From Heliomicrobium gestii (GTDB taxonomy: Bacteria; Bacillota; Desulfitobacteriia; Heliobacteriales; Heliobacteriaceae), in the NCBI RefSeq assembly GCF_009877435.1, contig NZ_WXEX01000002.1:1-64000 (forward strand): a stretch of 64,000 nt of DNA. Reading direction: 5' to 3'. Positions 9,063-17,110 of this stretch are shown in pieces. A model generated the notes under the pieces. The model made no database searches, was not told where the DNA came from, and saw only the letters and a list, made by a program, of their open reading frames with translations. The translations under genes and the position numbers were made by a program. The number at the start of each line of letters is the position of its first letter. Within the stretch, counting starts at the first letter, position 1.

Positions 9063-9833
9063 TTATGTCCGCATCCCTGCGCCTGTGACACCACGAAAAA
9101 TCACCAACACGGTGAGAGCGGCCAACCAGAGCACGGTAGCCGTGGTGAGTGCAAAGGGAAGATCGCCGACAGACACGCTAAGGTAAACAGCGGCAGAAAG
9201 GGTCTCCGTCTTCATCCGGGTCACACCCGCCAACATGGCCGTGGCGCCAAACTCACCGAGGGTCCGCGCCCAGGTCATGGCGACACCGCCAAGGATTCCT
9301 TTTCGCGCCATCGGGAGCGTTACCCGATAAAAGGTCTGCCACGATGTATGACCGAGGGTGCGAGCCACCTTCTCATAGCGGGGGTCGATGGCGGCAAAGG
9401 CTTGACTGAAGGTCTTGATGGCGAAGGGCGTGGCGATAAACCACTGGGCGATGACAACGCCACGGGCGGTAAACACGACATCCTGCCCCAATCGGGACAA
9501 GCCGTTGCCCAGGACTGGCCCGAAAAGGATCAGCAAGGCCACACCGGATACGAGGGGCGGCAACACGATAGGGAGATCGAGCAGCGTATCAAGGAGTGCT
9601 TTGCCGGGGAATGAATGCCGAGCCAGCACAAAGCCACAGGGAATGGCCGCCAACACGGCGGCGACGGTAGCGAGGACTGTTGTCCCCAGCGTAAACAGGG
9701 CGGCAAACTGAAATTCAGGGTTGGCGATGACCTCCCGAAACTGACCGGGCTGCCCATAGAGAAGGAGCACCCCGAACACAGCGGCCATGAACCCGGTCAT
9801 CAGGACAAAGATCAACCGAAAGGAGCGTTCCAT
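9063..9833 (-). CDS. modB: Molybdate/tungstate ABC transporter permease (ModB-like)
   Basis: The 256-residue protein has five to six membrane helices with the permease loop EKVARTLGHTSWQTFYRVTLP and the downstream ARTLGEFGATAMLAG block found in ModB, WtpB and CysT/W proteins. The ATG follows AAGGAGG. A promoter and a leader terminator hairpin precede it, so the permease-ATPase pair is likely controlled by attenuation. Confidence 0.88.
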   Translation of the reverse strand: MERSFRLIFVLMTGFMAAVFGVLLLYGQPGQFREVIANPEFQFAALFTLGTTVLATVAAVLAAIPCGFVLARHSFPGKALLDTLLDLPIVLPPLVSGVALLILFGPVLGNGLSRLGQDVVFTARGVVIAQWFIATPFAIKTFSQAFAAIDPRYEKVARTLGHTSWQTFYRVTLPMARKGILGGVAMTWARTLGEFGATAMLAGVTRMKTETLSAAVYLSVSVGDLPFALTTATVLWLAALTVLVIFRGVTGAGMRT

Positions 9834-9862
9834 TGCGCCCGCCTCCTTCATCGATTTTCTCC

Positions 9863-9915
9863 AAAAAAAACTCAATGGCAGAATGGTGCGCTGCATCGCG
9901 CCTCTCGCCATTGAG
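9863..9915 (-). terminator. Leader terminator hairpin upstream of the minus-strand modB
   Basis: Transcribed leftward, CTCAATGGC pairs with GCCATTGAG around a GC-rich loop and is followed by eight U residues, 30 bases before the permease gene. The same stem sequence recurs in two other Mo-locus leaders. Confidence 0.75.
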
Positions 9916-9978
9916 ACAGAACTGGTCTATCTACCGGATAAAACTGCACATAAACATACAAAAACGAGCTATGCGAAC

Positions 9979-10007
9979 ATGATAATGATCTGCGCCTTGC
10001 TTGTCAA
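9979..10007 (-). promoter_or_regulatory. Sigma-A promoter of the modB-modC (minus) unit
   Basis: TTGACA (10002-10007) and TATCAT (9979-9984) are 17 bases apart on the minus strand and lie upstream of the leader hairpin. Confidence 0.75.
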
Positions 10008-10104
10008 TCCTTACTTCCCTTGACATAGCACGTCCTTTCCACTATCATTTGAGTAAGGATTCCATCACGTTTTGTCTTATTCCCTTTTATCATCCTGCGC
10101 TCGA

Positions 10105-10161
10105 CGGCGAGATTCGTCGTTTCTGTTCAATCTGTACAGAAACCTGAACTCGCCGTTTTTT
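10105..10161 (+). terminator. Leader terminator hairpin upstream of modB-modC-modD
   Basis: CGGCGAG pairs with CTCGCCG and encloses an inner GTTTCTGT/ACAGAAAC helix; six T residues follow. It sits 60 bases before the permease gene, so it can only act as an attenuator. Its stem differs from the CTCAATG stems of the other three Mo leaders. Confidence 0.65.
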
Positions 10162-10220
10162 CGTAACGAATTTCTCGTCTGCTCCTGAACCGCACCAGTG
10201 ACGATGCAGGGGGAATGGCC

Positions 10221-10970
10221 ATGGTCATCGACATGACGCCCATCTGGATTTCTTTAAAAACCGCAACGGTCACTACGGTGATTACCTTTTTCCTCGGCAT
10301 CGCCGTCGCCCGTTGGATGACAACCTACAAGGGTACAGGTAAAAACCTGATCGACGGGCTGTTGACGCTCCCGCTGGTGTTGCCGCCGACAGTGGTCGGT
10401 TTTTTTCTGCTTTTGCTCTTCGGGAAAAACGGCCCTGTCGGACAGTTTCTGCACCAGATGGGGACGTCGATCATCTTCTCCTGGACGGCCACGGTCATCG
10501 CGGCGACGACAGTCGCCTTCCCGCTCATGTACAAAACGGCCCGCGGCGCTTTCGAGCAGGTCAACCCCAACTACCTGCATGCCGCCCGGACCCTGGGCGC
10601 CGACGAGTGGACCCTCTTCTGGCGCATCACCGTTCCCTTGGCTTGGCCGGGCATCGTCGCCGGCGTCATCCTCTCCTTCGCCCGCGCCTTGGGCGAATTC
10701 GGCGCCACGCTGATGCTGGCCGGCAACATCCCCGGGACAACACAGACCATCCCGGTCGCTATTTTTTTCGCGGCTGAGGGCGGCGATATGGACCGCGCCT
10801 TCCTCTGGGTCGCCATCATCGTCACCCTCTCCCTGGGCGTCATCCTGCTGATCAATGAATGGAACAAGATCCAAACGGTGCTGACAGCCCGATTCCTGAC
10901 AAAGGGGCGCTTGCCATGGAGCTATCGGTCGATATCGAAAAACGATTTCCCGGCTTCTCTCTCCAAGTGA
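10221..10970 (+). CDS. modB: Molybdate ABC transporter permease ModB
   Basis: About 249 residues with five helices and the permease EAA-type loop AARTLGADEWTLFWRITVPLA followed by FARALGEFGATLMLAG, typical of ModB. The start at 10221 has AGGGGGA at suitable spacing; an ATG two codons upstream is too close to it. The 3' end overlaps the ATPase gene by 55 bases, implying coupled translation. Confidence 0.9.
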   Translation: MVIDMTPIWISLKTATVTTVITFFLGIAVARWMTTYKGTGKNLIDGLLTLPLVLPPTVVGFFLLLLFGKNGPVGQFLHQMGTSIIFSWTATVIAATTVAFPLMYKTARGAFEQVNPNYLHAARTLGADEWTLFWRITVPLAWPGIVAGVILSFARALGEFGATLMLAGNIPGTTQTIPVAIFFAAEGGDMDRAFLWVAIIVTLSLGVILLINEWNKIQTVLTARFLTKGRLPWSYRSISKNDFPASLSK

Positions 10971-12022
10971 GCTTTGCCACCGCCGGAGAACCCCTCGGCC
11001 TGCTGGGCGCCTCCGGTTCCGGAAAAACCATGATCCTGCGCTCCATCGCCGGCATCGTCACGCCTGATCGGGGCCGCATCACCCTGAACGGCCGGGTGCT
11101 CTTTGACTCAGAAAAGGGGATCAACCTACCCAGCCGGCAGCGCCGCGTGGGCTTTTTGTTTCAAGATTACGCCGTCTTCCCTCACATGACCGTCGCCGAA
11201 AACATTCTCTTTGGCTTACACTACCTCGACATTCCCCAGCAGGAGCAGCGCCGGCGGCTGGAGGAAAAAATCGTCCAGTTTCAACTGGAGGGTTTGGCGG
11301 ACCGCTTCCCCGGTCAACTGTCAGGCGGCCAGCAACAGCGCGTGGCCCTGGCCCGCGCCTTGTCTGTCGATCCGGACGCGTTGCTGTTAGACGAGCCCTT
11401 TTCCGCCCTGGACAACCACCTGCGCAGCCAGATGGAAAGCGAACTGCTGAAGACCCTGTCCGACTATAGCGGCGCAACCCTCTTCGTCACCCACAACCTG
11501 GACGAAGCCTACCGGGTCTGCCAGAGCCTGCTCATCCTCTCGAAAGGGCGCGTATCGGCCTTCGGCTCGAAGAAGGGGATCTTTCAAGCGCCGCCGACGA
11601 TCACGGCGGCCCGACTGACCGGGTGCAAGAACCTGTCCCGCGCCCGCGTCCTTTCGTCCGATCGGCTGGAGGCGCTCGATTGGGGCTGCACCCTACACCT
11701 GGCTTCGCCGCCCCCGCCGTCGTCCGTCTATGTGGGCATCCGCGCCCGGCACCTGCGCATCGCCGACGGCCCGGGCGGCGTCAATACCTTCCCCTGCCGG
11801 TTAAGCCAGGTGATCGACATGACTGAAGGGAAAACGGTGCTGCTGGAACTGACGGGCGACGCCCCTTTCGATACTTCCCCCACTGAGGGGCGGACCCGAC
11901 TGTCCTTGTATATGTCAGAGACGTCCTGGAACCGGCTCACGGATCGTCCCTTTCCGTGGTGGGTTCATCTGGATCCTGAACAGCTTTTCGCTGCCACAGA
12001 CGACCCTGATCGGCCTGCCTGA
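10916..12022 (+). CDS. modC: Molybdate ABC transporter ATPase ModC
   Basis: The 368-residue ATPase carries Walker A GASGSGKT, signature LSGGQQQRVALARAL and Walker B ALLLDEPFSALD, with a C-terminal TOBE-like oxyanion-binding region (about residue 230 onward). It energises the upstream ModB and is followed by modD. The ATG is preceded by AAAGGGG. ModC TOBE domains bind molybdate and can trans-inhibit transport; whether this one does is unknown. Confidence 0.9.
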   Translation: MELSVDIEKRFPGFSLQVSFATAGEPLGLLGASGSGKTMILRSIAGIVTPDRGRITLNGRVLFDSEKGINLPSRQRRVGFLFQDYAVFPHMTVAENILFGLHYLDIPQQEQRRRLEEKIVQFQLEGLADRFPGQLSGGQQQRVALARALSVDPDALLLDEPFSALDNHLRSQMESELLKTLSDYSGATLFVTHNLDEAYRVCQSLLILSKGRVSAFGSKKGIFQAPPTITAARLTGCKNLSRARVLSSDRLEALDWGCTLHLASPPPPSSVYVGIRARHLRIADGPGGVNTFPCRLSQVIDMTEGKTVLLELTGDAPFDTSPTEGRTRLSLYMSETSWNRLTDRPFPWWVHLDPEQLFAATDDPDRPA

Positions 12023-12119
12023 TCAGCCCCTTGGCGGAGCTTTTGCTTTATTCCGATTTTCAAAGCCCCTTTGGGAGAGATCCTATCGACGGAAGCGCGG
12101 TGGAAAGGGAGGGAGCGGC

Positions 12120-12965
12120 ATGGTGTACATGACCGACGAGGCGATCGAGCGGCTGCTGAAGGAGGATGTGCCCTACATCGACTTGACATCGTTGATCCTG
12201 GGAATCAATGAGCAGCAAGGGCTCATGCGCTTCACCTGCCGGGAGCAGGCGGTGATCGCCGGCACGGAAGTGGCGCAACGCCTGCTGGCAAAATTGGGAG
12301 CCGAGACGATCACCCGGGTCGTTTCCGGTACGGAGGTAAAGGCTGGTGATGTCTTTCTGGCTGCCGCCGGGCCGGCCAAGGGTCTGCAGATGGCCTGGAA
12401 GGTCTGTCAAAACATTCTGGAATACAGTTCCGGCATCGCCACCCGGACGCGGCGGCTGGTCGAGCACGGGCGCTCCGTTAGCCCTCGCGTTCAGATCGTG
12501 ACGACGCGGAAGATCTTTCCCGGCACAAAGGAACTAGCCATCAATGCCGTCATCGCCGGCGGCGGGTTTCCCCACCGCTTAGGGCTTTCAGAGACCGTGC
12601 TGATCTTCGCCCAGCACCTGAACTTCACCGGCGGTATTGACGGTCTACTGGCAATGATGACGGAAATACGCGCCCGGGCGAGGGAAAAGAAAATCATCGT
12701 CGAAGTGGCCGATCTGGAGCAGGCGCTGCGGCTGTGCCAGGCCGGTGTCGACGGTCTCCAATTTGACAAAGTCCCTCCGGCGAAACTGTCGGAAATGGTG
12801 GCGGCTATCCGGGCTGTCCATCCAACAGTGACGCTGATCGGCACCGGCGGGATCAACGAACAGAATGTGGCGGCTTATGCGCAGACCGGCGTCGATGTCA
12901 TCTCGACCACTTGGGTCTATTTCGGCAAACCTGTGGATATGGGCGTGTCCATCACGCCTGCCTAG
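12120..12965 (+). CDS. modD: ModD protein (quinolinate phosphoribosyltransferase-like)
   Basis: The 281-residue protein has the type II phosphoribosyltransferase fold of NadC but belongs to the ModD branch that accompanies molybdate transporters (SSGIATRTRRLVE, TTRKIFPGTKELAINAVIAGGG, GGINEQNVAAYAQTGVDVISTT). The true reaction of ModD is not established. It follows modC by about 100 bases and has a GGGAGG ribosome site. A convergent terminator separates it from modA. Confidence 0.9.
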   Translation: MVYMTDEAIERLLKEDVPYIDLTSLILGINEQQGLMRFTCREQAVIAGTEVAQRLLAKLGAETITRVVSGTEVKAGDVFLAAAGPAKGLQMAWKVCQNILEYSSGIATRTRRLVEHGRSVSPRVQIVTTRKIFPGTKELAINAVIAGGGFPHRLGLSETVLIFAQHLNFTGGIDGLLAMMTEIRARAREKKIIVEVADLEQALRLCQAGVDGLQFDKVPPAKLSEMVAAIRAVHPTVTLIGTGGINEQNVAAYAQTGVDVISTTWVYFGKPVDMGVSITPA

Positions 12966-12987
12966 CCCAGCCTCATCCATAAGAGAA

Positions 12988-13022
12988 AAGCCAGGGTTCG
13001 CCTTTCGCGATGACCCTGGCTT
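12988..13022. terminator. Convergent terminator between modD and modA
   Basis: AAGCCAGGGT and ACCCTGGCTT form a strong hairpin between converging genes. The T-runs are weak on both sides. Confidence 0.7.
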
Positions 13023-13028
13023 CTTGCG

Positions 13029-13865
13029 TTATTGCTGCGGTACTTTGAACCCGAACTTCTTGAAGACCCCCGGCCCCTCCTTTTGCATGAAGGACAGAAA
13101 ATCTTTCGCCTGTTCTTTCTGAGTGGAGAAGGTCAACGAGGCGCAGGGGATCTCGTCGATCACGTTGACAGCCGGGTCGATCTCCAGCACCTCCAACTTG
13201 TCTTTTTGATTGGACACACTGCTGTACTCAGCGATGCCGGCATCGCCTTGCCCCATGCCGATCATGGCAGATACCTTGGGGAGTGTTTCCACAGTGGCCA
13301 GGATGTTCTTTTCCACTGCGGCAGTGATGCCAAGCTGCTCAAAGGTTTTAAATGCATTTTTGCCGATCGCTGTCGCTTCTTTGTCAGGAAGCACGAGTTT
13401 CAATCCGGGACGGGTCAGGTCACGCACATCCCTGATCCCAGCCGGATTGCCCTTGGGGGTGATGATCGCCGGCACATGGTAGGCGATCGGGCCGACGACA
13501 TTTTCGATGATCCCCTTCTTCTGGGCCGCCTCCACAAAGGGTTTGCCACCGGGGATGTAGATATCGCCTTTTTTCGCCGTTTCTGCCTGGCTGAGCAACG
13601 CGCCGGAATTGTTGAAGGTCAATTCGATTTTGACGCCGGTCTGCGCCTCATACTGGGCGGCGATCTCTGTCACCGGCTCTTTCAACCCGGCGCCCACATA
13701 GGCGAACAAGGGTTGTCCAGAAGGCGCCGGCTTCACCGCGGCCGGCCGATTCTCCGCCGCTCCCCCTGGGCCTCCCTGTCCTCCGCATCCAGTCAGCAGC
13801 GCCGCGGCCAGGGCGAGCAGAACCGCCCCACGGCCTAACCTCGCCCATGTCCCTCTTTTGTTCAT
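13029..13865 (-). CDS. modA: Molybdate/tungstate-binding lipoprotein (ModA-like)
   Basis: The 278-residue precursor has a lipoprotein signal (LAAALLTGCGG lipobox) and the ModA fold: AGLKEPVTEIAAQYEAQTG, then FNNSGALLSQAE and a KKGDIYIPGG loop. It is a solitary binding protein divergent from the HTH-PBP regulator and should feed one of the two ModBC sets. The ATG has GGAGGAA upstream. Its leader holds a large terminator-like hairpin. Confidence 0.88.
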   Translation of the reverse strand: MNKRGTWARLGRGAVLLALAAALLTGCGGQGGPGGAAENRPAAVKPAPSGQPLFAYVGAGLKEPVTEIAAQYEAQTGVKIELTFNNSGALLSQAETAKKGDIYIPGGKPFVEAAQKKGIIENVVGPIAYHVPAIITPKGNPAGIRDVRDLTRPGLKLVLPDKEATAIGKNAFKTFEQLGITAAVEKNILATVETLPKVSAMIGMGQGDAGIAEYSSVSNQKDKLEVLEIDPAVNVIDEIPCASLTFSTQKEQAKDFLSFMQKEGPGVFKKFGFKVPQQ

Positions 13866-13912
13866 CCCGATTCCTCCTTCAACCTTCATCGTTCGTGATG
13901 GGAATGAAAATG

Positions 13913-13980
13913 AAAAATTCTCAAAGGGCAATCCCCCCTTCATCGCCATAAGGAAGAAGGGCGTCTCGCCATTGAGAATC
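13913..13980 (-). terminator. Leader terminator hairpin upstream of modA (minus)
   Basis: Leftward, GATTCTCAATGGC pairs with GCCCTTTGAGAATT. An inner CCCTTC/GAAGGG helix and a U-run complete the structure, about 50 bases before the gene. The 5' strand TCTCAATGGCGAGA is almost identical to that in the modB leader. Confidence 0.7.
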
Positions 13981-14022
13981 TTCGTCAACGTTGGAACAGC
14001 CGACCCGGCTCTATATATAAAC

Positions 14023-14032
14023 CATGGTTCAT
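14023..14032. promoter_or_regulatory. Palindrome between modA and the HTH-PBP regulator
   Basis: The 10-base perfect palindrome AACCATGGTT stands in the short divergent intergenic region beside an AT-rich TATATATA stretch. Its position suits an operator for the adjacent regulator, but this is inference. Confidence 0.35.
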
Positions 14033-14085
14033 GGTAAAATTACGGTTAAAGACAATGAAACGGAATGACTGGGGAGGAAACCATC

Positions 14086-15114
14086 GTGCCGGAGGATACG
14101 TCACTGACCCCGGAAGAAGTGGCCGAACGACTGCGCATCAAAAAAAATACGGTTTATGAGATGATCAAACGGGGAGATCTGCCGGCTTACCGGGTAGGGC
14201 GTAAACTTCGTGTGCTCTCTGACGCCGTCGATACGTACGTGCGCCAGGGTCAGTCTCCCGAGTCGCCCGGCAACGCCACCGTGGCAACGGCCCCCCTGCC
14301 GCCTGCGGCTTCCGGCGCCAACCCTTTTCCCGCCACGGCAACTCCCGCGCCAGGAGCATCCGCTCGCGCCCCCCTACCCACGCCATTTGATCCATGGGCG
14401 GCGCCCTTGCCGGGTATGGTGCTCTGCGGTCAGGATCCGCTCCTCGACATCCTGGCCAACCAGATGGAACGGCATCCGCGAGGTACGGCCATCTTGCGCT
14501 CCCATGTGGGTAGTTTCAACGGCCTTTTATCCTTGTATCAGGGAACGGCCCACATCGCGTCGGCCCATCTCTGGGACAGCGATTCTGGACAATACAACAT
14601 CCCCTATATCCGGCGGCTGATTCCGGGGATCCCGACGGTTCTCATCGGGCTCGTTCGCCGGATGCAGGGGTTCTACGTGGCCCAGGGAAACCCGAAAAAC
14701 ATCGCCGACTGGCACGCCTTCTCCCGGTCCGATATCCGCTATATCAACCGAGAAAGGGGCTGCGGGACCCGGGTGTTGCTGGATGAAAAGCTCCGGCAAC
14801 TCGGCATCGACAGCCAACAGATTGCAGGCTATCGCAAAGAGGTCTTCTCCCACCTCTCCGTCGCCAGCGCCATCGCCAGAGACGAAGCCGATTACGGTTT
14901 GGGAACAGAGCGGGCCGCGCGACAGGTGAGCCAGGTGGACTTTGTGCCCTTGCAGAAGGAAGAGTATCATCTCGTCGTCAAAAAAGAGGATTTCGTCAAG
15001 CCGCTCTTTCAGAGCTTGTTGGAGATCATCCGATCCGCCGAGTTTCGGGCGGAACTGCGCGGGATGGGCGGCTATGATCTCGACGGCCTTGGCGAGATCG
15101 TGGCCGAGATTTGA
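14086..15114 (+). CDS. Regulator: excisionase-type HTH plus periplasmic-binding-like domain
   Basis: Residues of about 5-55 form a MerR/excisionase-type DNA-binding domain (EEVAERLRIKKNTVYEMIKRG). A Pro/Ala-rich linker runs to about residue 110, then a binding-protein-like domain (PF12727 type: LRSHVGSFNGLLSLYQGTAHIASAHLWD, INRERGCGTRVLLDEKL, ARDEADYGLG). This family pairs a DNA-binding module with a ligand sensor related to molybdate/tungstate binding proteins. Its place among four Mo transport units suggests it senses the oxyanion or the cofactor. The GTG start has GGGGAGG 8 bases upstream; an ATG at 14065 is weaker. Confidence 0.85.
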   Translation: MPEDTSLTPEEVAERLRIKKNTVYEMIKRGDLPAYRVGRKLRVLSDAVDTYVRQGQSPESPGNATVATAPLPPAASGANPFPATATPAPGASARAPLPTPFDPWAAPLPGMVLCGQDPLLDILANQMERHPRGTAILRSHVGSFNGLLSLYQGTAHIASAHLWDSDSGQYNIPYIRRLIPGIPTVLIGLVRRMQGFYVAQGNPKNIADWHAFSRSDIRYINRERGCGTRVLLDEKLRQLGIDSQQIAGYRKEVFSHLSVASAIARDEADYGLGTERAARQVSQVDFVPLQKEEYHLVVKKEDFVKPLFQSLLEIIRSAEFRAELRGMGGYDLDGLGEIVAEI

Positions 15115-15185
15115 TCGCCCGTCGATCGACAGGCACAACATAATCATACCGTATAAAACAAGCTAAAACAACAAACAAAAGAACA

Positions 15186-15239
15186 AGAACTTCTGCTTTA
15201 GTTATGACGGACTGCCCTCTGAAGCAGGGTTCTTTTTTT
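15186..15239 (+). terminator. Terminator of the HTH-PBP regulator
   Basis: AGAAC/GTTCT and CTGCTT/AAGCAG helices stack around a small internal loop and are followed by seven T residues. Confidence 0.7.
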
Positions 15240-15296
15240 GTTTTACCAGGTATTTTTTCAACCCTCATCGTGAAAAGACTTATAAAAAGATAAAGC

Positions 15297-15325
15297 TTGA
15301 CATCCCAAGAATATCGTACTATTTT
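15297..15325 (+). promoter_or_regulatory. Sigma-A promoter of modA2-mop
   Basis: TTGACA and TATTTT are separated by 17 bases. The leader hairpin begins about 60 bases downstream. Confidence 0.75.
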
Positions 15326-15382
15326 AAAATTACGTTATGTTTCTTTCAGATTCATTTCTTCTATTTTAATCGTAGCCCGATG

Positions 15383-15436
15383 AATCTCAATGAGGAGATG
15401 GCGGTCACACCTGAGCCATCCCATTGAGATTTTTTT
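15383..15436 (+). terminator. Leader terminator hairpin upstream of modA2
   Basis: AATCTCAATG pairs with CATTGAGATT and an inner GATGGC/GCCATC helix, followed by seven T residues, 100 bases before the gene. It is the third copy of the CTCAATG-type leader stem. Confidence 0.75.
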
Positions 15437-15537
15437 GTTGAAAGGGGGTCGTCTGTCTGCTCTTTCCGTTCTCTGAAACAACACCATCGAAATGACGGCA
15501 CGAAGCAACCCCAATAAAAGGTAAGGAGGCGCTTGAT

Positions 15538-16335
15538 GTGAAACATGGAAAATGGCTTTCCCGTATCTCCCTTCTTTTTTTCCTCGTGGCCACTCTGTTG
15601 TCCGGGTGCGGTTCTCCCCCACCGGCGAAAGAGACGGCTGCGCCGGTCAACCTGACCGTCTCTGCTGCGGCCAGCCTGAAAGATGCCCTGACGGAGATCA
15701 AAGACCTCTATGGCAAAGAAAAACCGAACGCCACCATCTCCTACAACTTCGGCGCCTCCGGTTCACTGCAACAGCAGATCGAGCAGGGCGCGCCGGCGGA
15801 TATCTTCATCTCAGCGGCGCCCAAGCAAATGGATGATCTGCAGGCCAAAAACCTCATTGACACGACGACCCGCAAGGATCTGCTGGAAAACAAAGTCGTC
15901 TTGATTTCCGCCAAAGATTCTGCCATCACCGGTTTTTCCGACCTGGCAGGAGATAAGGTGAAGAAACTGGCCCTTGGCGAGCCGCAGAGCGTCCCCGCCG
16001 GCAAATACGCCCAAGAGGTGTTGACGAAACTAAACCTGGCTGAAGGGGTAAAGGAAAAGACGGTCTTGGCCAAAGATGTGCGTCAGGTGTTGACCTATGT
16101 GGAGACGGCAAACGCCGAAGCGGGTATCGTCTATGAAACAGACGCGAAGGTCTCCGACAAGGTCAAAATCGTAACGCGGGCGCCGGAAGGCTCCCACTCG
16201 CCGGTCCTCTACCCAGGCGCCGTCATCAAAGACAGCAAAAACGCCAAAGAGGCCGGGGAGTTCCTCAAATACCTGCAAGGTCCCGCCGCGAAGGCTGTTT
16301 TTGAAAAATACGGTTTTACCGTCTTGAGCAAGTAA
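15538..16335 (+). CDS. modA: Molybdate-binding lipoprotein ModA
   Basis: The 265-residue precursor has a lipoprotein signal (LVATLLSGCGS) and classic ModA blocks: SAAASLKDALTEI, NFGASGSLQQQIEQGAPADIFISAAPKQMD and AEAGIVYETDA. It captures molybdate outside the membrane for a ModBC partner in the locus. The GTG start is preceded by AAGGAGG at 9 bases. The mop gene follows after about 180 bases. Confidence 0.94.
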   Translation: MKHGKWLSRISLLFFLVATLLSGCGSPPPAKETAAPVNLTVSAAASLKDALTEIKDLYGKEKPNATISYNFGASGSLQQQIEQGAPADIFISAAPKQMDDLQAKNLIDTTTRKDLLENKVVLISAKDSAITGFSDLAGDKVKKLALGEPQSVPAGKYAQEVLTKLNLAEGVKEKTVLAKDVRQVLTYVETANAEAGIVYETDAKVSDKVKIVTRAPEGSHSPVLYPGAVIKDSKNAKEAGEFLKYLQGPAAKAVFEKYGFTVLSK

Positions 16336-16519
16336 GTCGAACACCGGTCTGATTCCTCCTATCGGCGCTGACGTTTACTCGCTTGATTGACTCTCTAGCG
16401 AAAGTATTGTTTGTAGAATTTGGCTGTTGGTTTTTTATTCATCATAAAAGGTTTTTTTCACTATTTGTCGAAATATTACAGTGTTGATGTTCCACCAATC
16501 ATAAAAAGGAGGAGCCGTT

Positions 16520-16726
16520 ATGAAACTAACCGCCAGAAACCAATTAAAAGGCACAGTCATCGAAATCAAGGAAGGACAGGTCATGGCCGAGGTCGTTTTG
16601 GACATCGGCGGCGGCAACCAGGTCACCTCGATGATTTCCAGGGACGCCCTGAATGAGTTGGAGTTGAAGGTCGGCTCCGAAGCGGCGGCGATCATCAAAT
16701 CGACATCGGTCATGTTGATGGCCTAG
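16520..16726 (+). CDS. Mop-family molbindin
   Basis: The 68-residue single Mop domain begins MKLTARNQLKGTVIEIKEG and contains VVLDIGGGNQVTSMISRDALNEL. Molbindins assemble as hexamers and store or buffer molybdate in the cytoplasm. AAGGAGG precedes the ATG. It probably shares a transcript with modA2 and is closed by a terminator. Confidence 0.94.
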   Translation: MKLTARNQLKGTVIEIKEGQVMAEVVLDIGGGNQVTSMISRDALNELELKVGSEAAAIIKSTSVMLMA

Positions 16727-16750
16727 TTCACAAATCCCTCCATACATGGT

Positions 16751-16790
16751 AAGTCCCCAGAGGCATCGCCCTGGGGACTTGCCTTTTTTT
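16751..16790 (+). terminator. Terminator of mop
   Basis: AAGTCCCCAG pairs with CTGGGGACTT; TTTTTTT follows. Confidence 0.92.
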
Positions 16791-17029
16791 GCTGGTGTTG
16801 ACAACAGTGAGGTCGGTTTGCGATAAAACAGTCGCTTTCCAAAATGTTCACCCTGTGTTCACAGTTCGGACACAATGGCGCGCTACAATAAGACCATCAA
16901 ATCCCACCAAGACAAATGCGCGAACATTAACACCAGGCTGATCTTCTCGGTCAGCCGGCACCGGCGCAAGAGGATGGGCAGGCAAAAACGTCGAATTAGG
17001 CGGATAAGAGAACTTCGCCAGGGAAACGG

Positions 17030-17063
17030 TGCTCCATAGGGCTTGCCTTATGGAGCATTTTTT
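17030..17063 (+). terminator. Leader terminator before the two-component system
   Basis: TGCTCCATA pairs with TATGGAGCA, with a GGGC/GCC extension, and six T residues follow, about 50 bases before the response regulator start. Being inside the leader, it could attenuate the operon. Confidence 0.75.
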
Positions 17064-17110
17064 CCTTAACCGCGCGCCAGCCTACTTTCGGGCATAAAGG
17101 AGTAGTCCTC

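Larger units (their letters stand above)
15115..15537. other. Intergenic leader region before modA2
   Basis: This 420-base region holds the regulator terminator, a sigma-A promoter and the modA2 leader hairpin, each listed separately. I see nothing else in it. Confidence 0.6.
16727..17110. other. Intergenic region with mop terminator and a candidate leader RNA
   Basis: After the mop terminator the remaining stretch has a TACAAT box (16884-16889) and a structured leader ending in a terminator just before the response regulator. A 54-codon very basic frame (16875-17039) runs through it without a ribosome site; I prefer a leader RNA. Confidence 0.4.

Noticed and set aside
16875-17039. 54-codon Arg-rich open frame
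   Set aside because: It has no ribosome site, overlaps the -10 box and terminator of a leader, and its composition reflects local G+C; treated as leader RNA.
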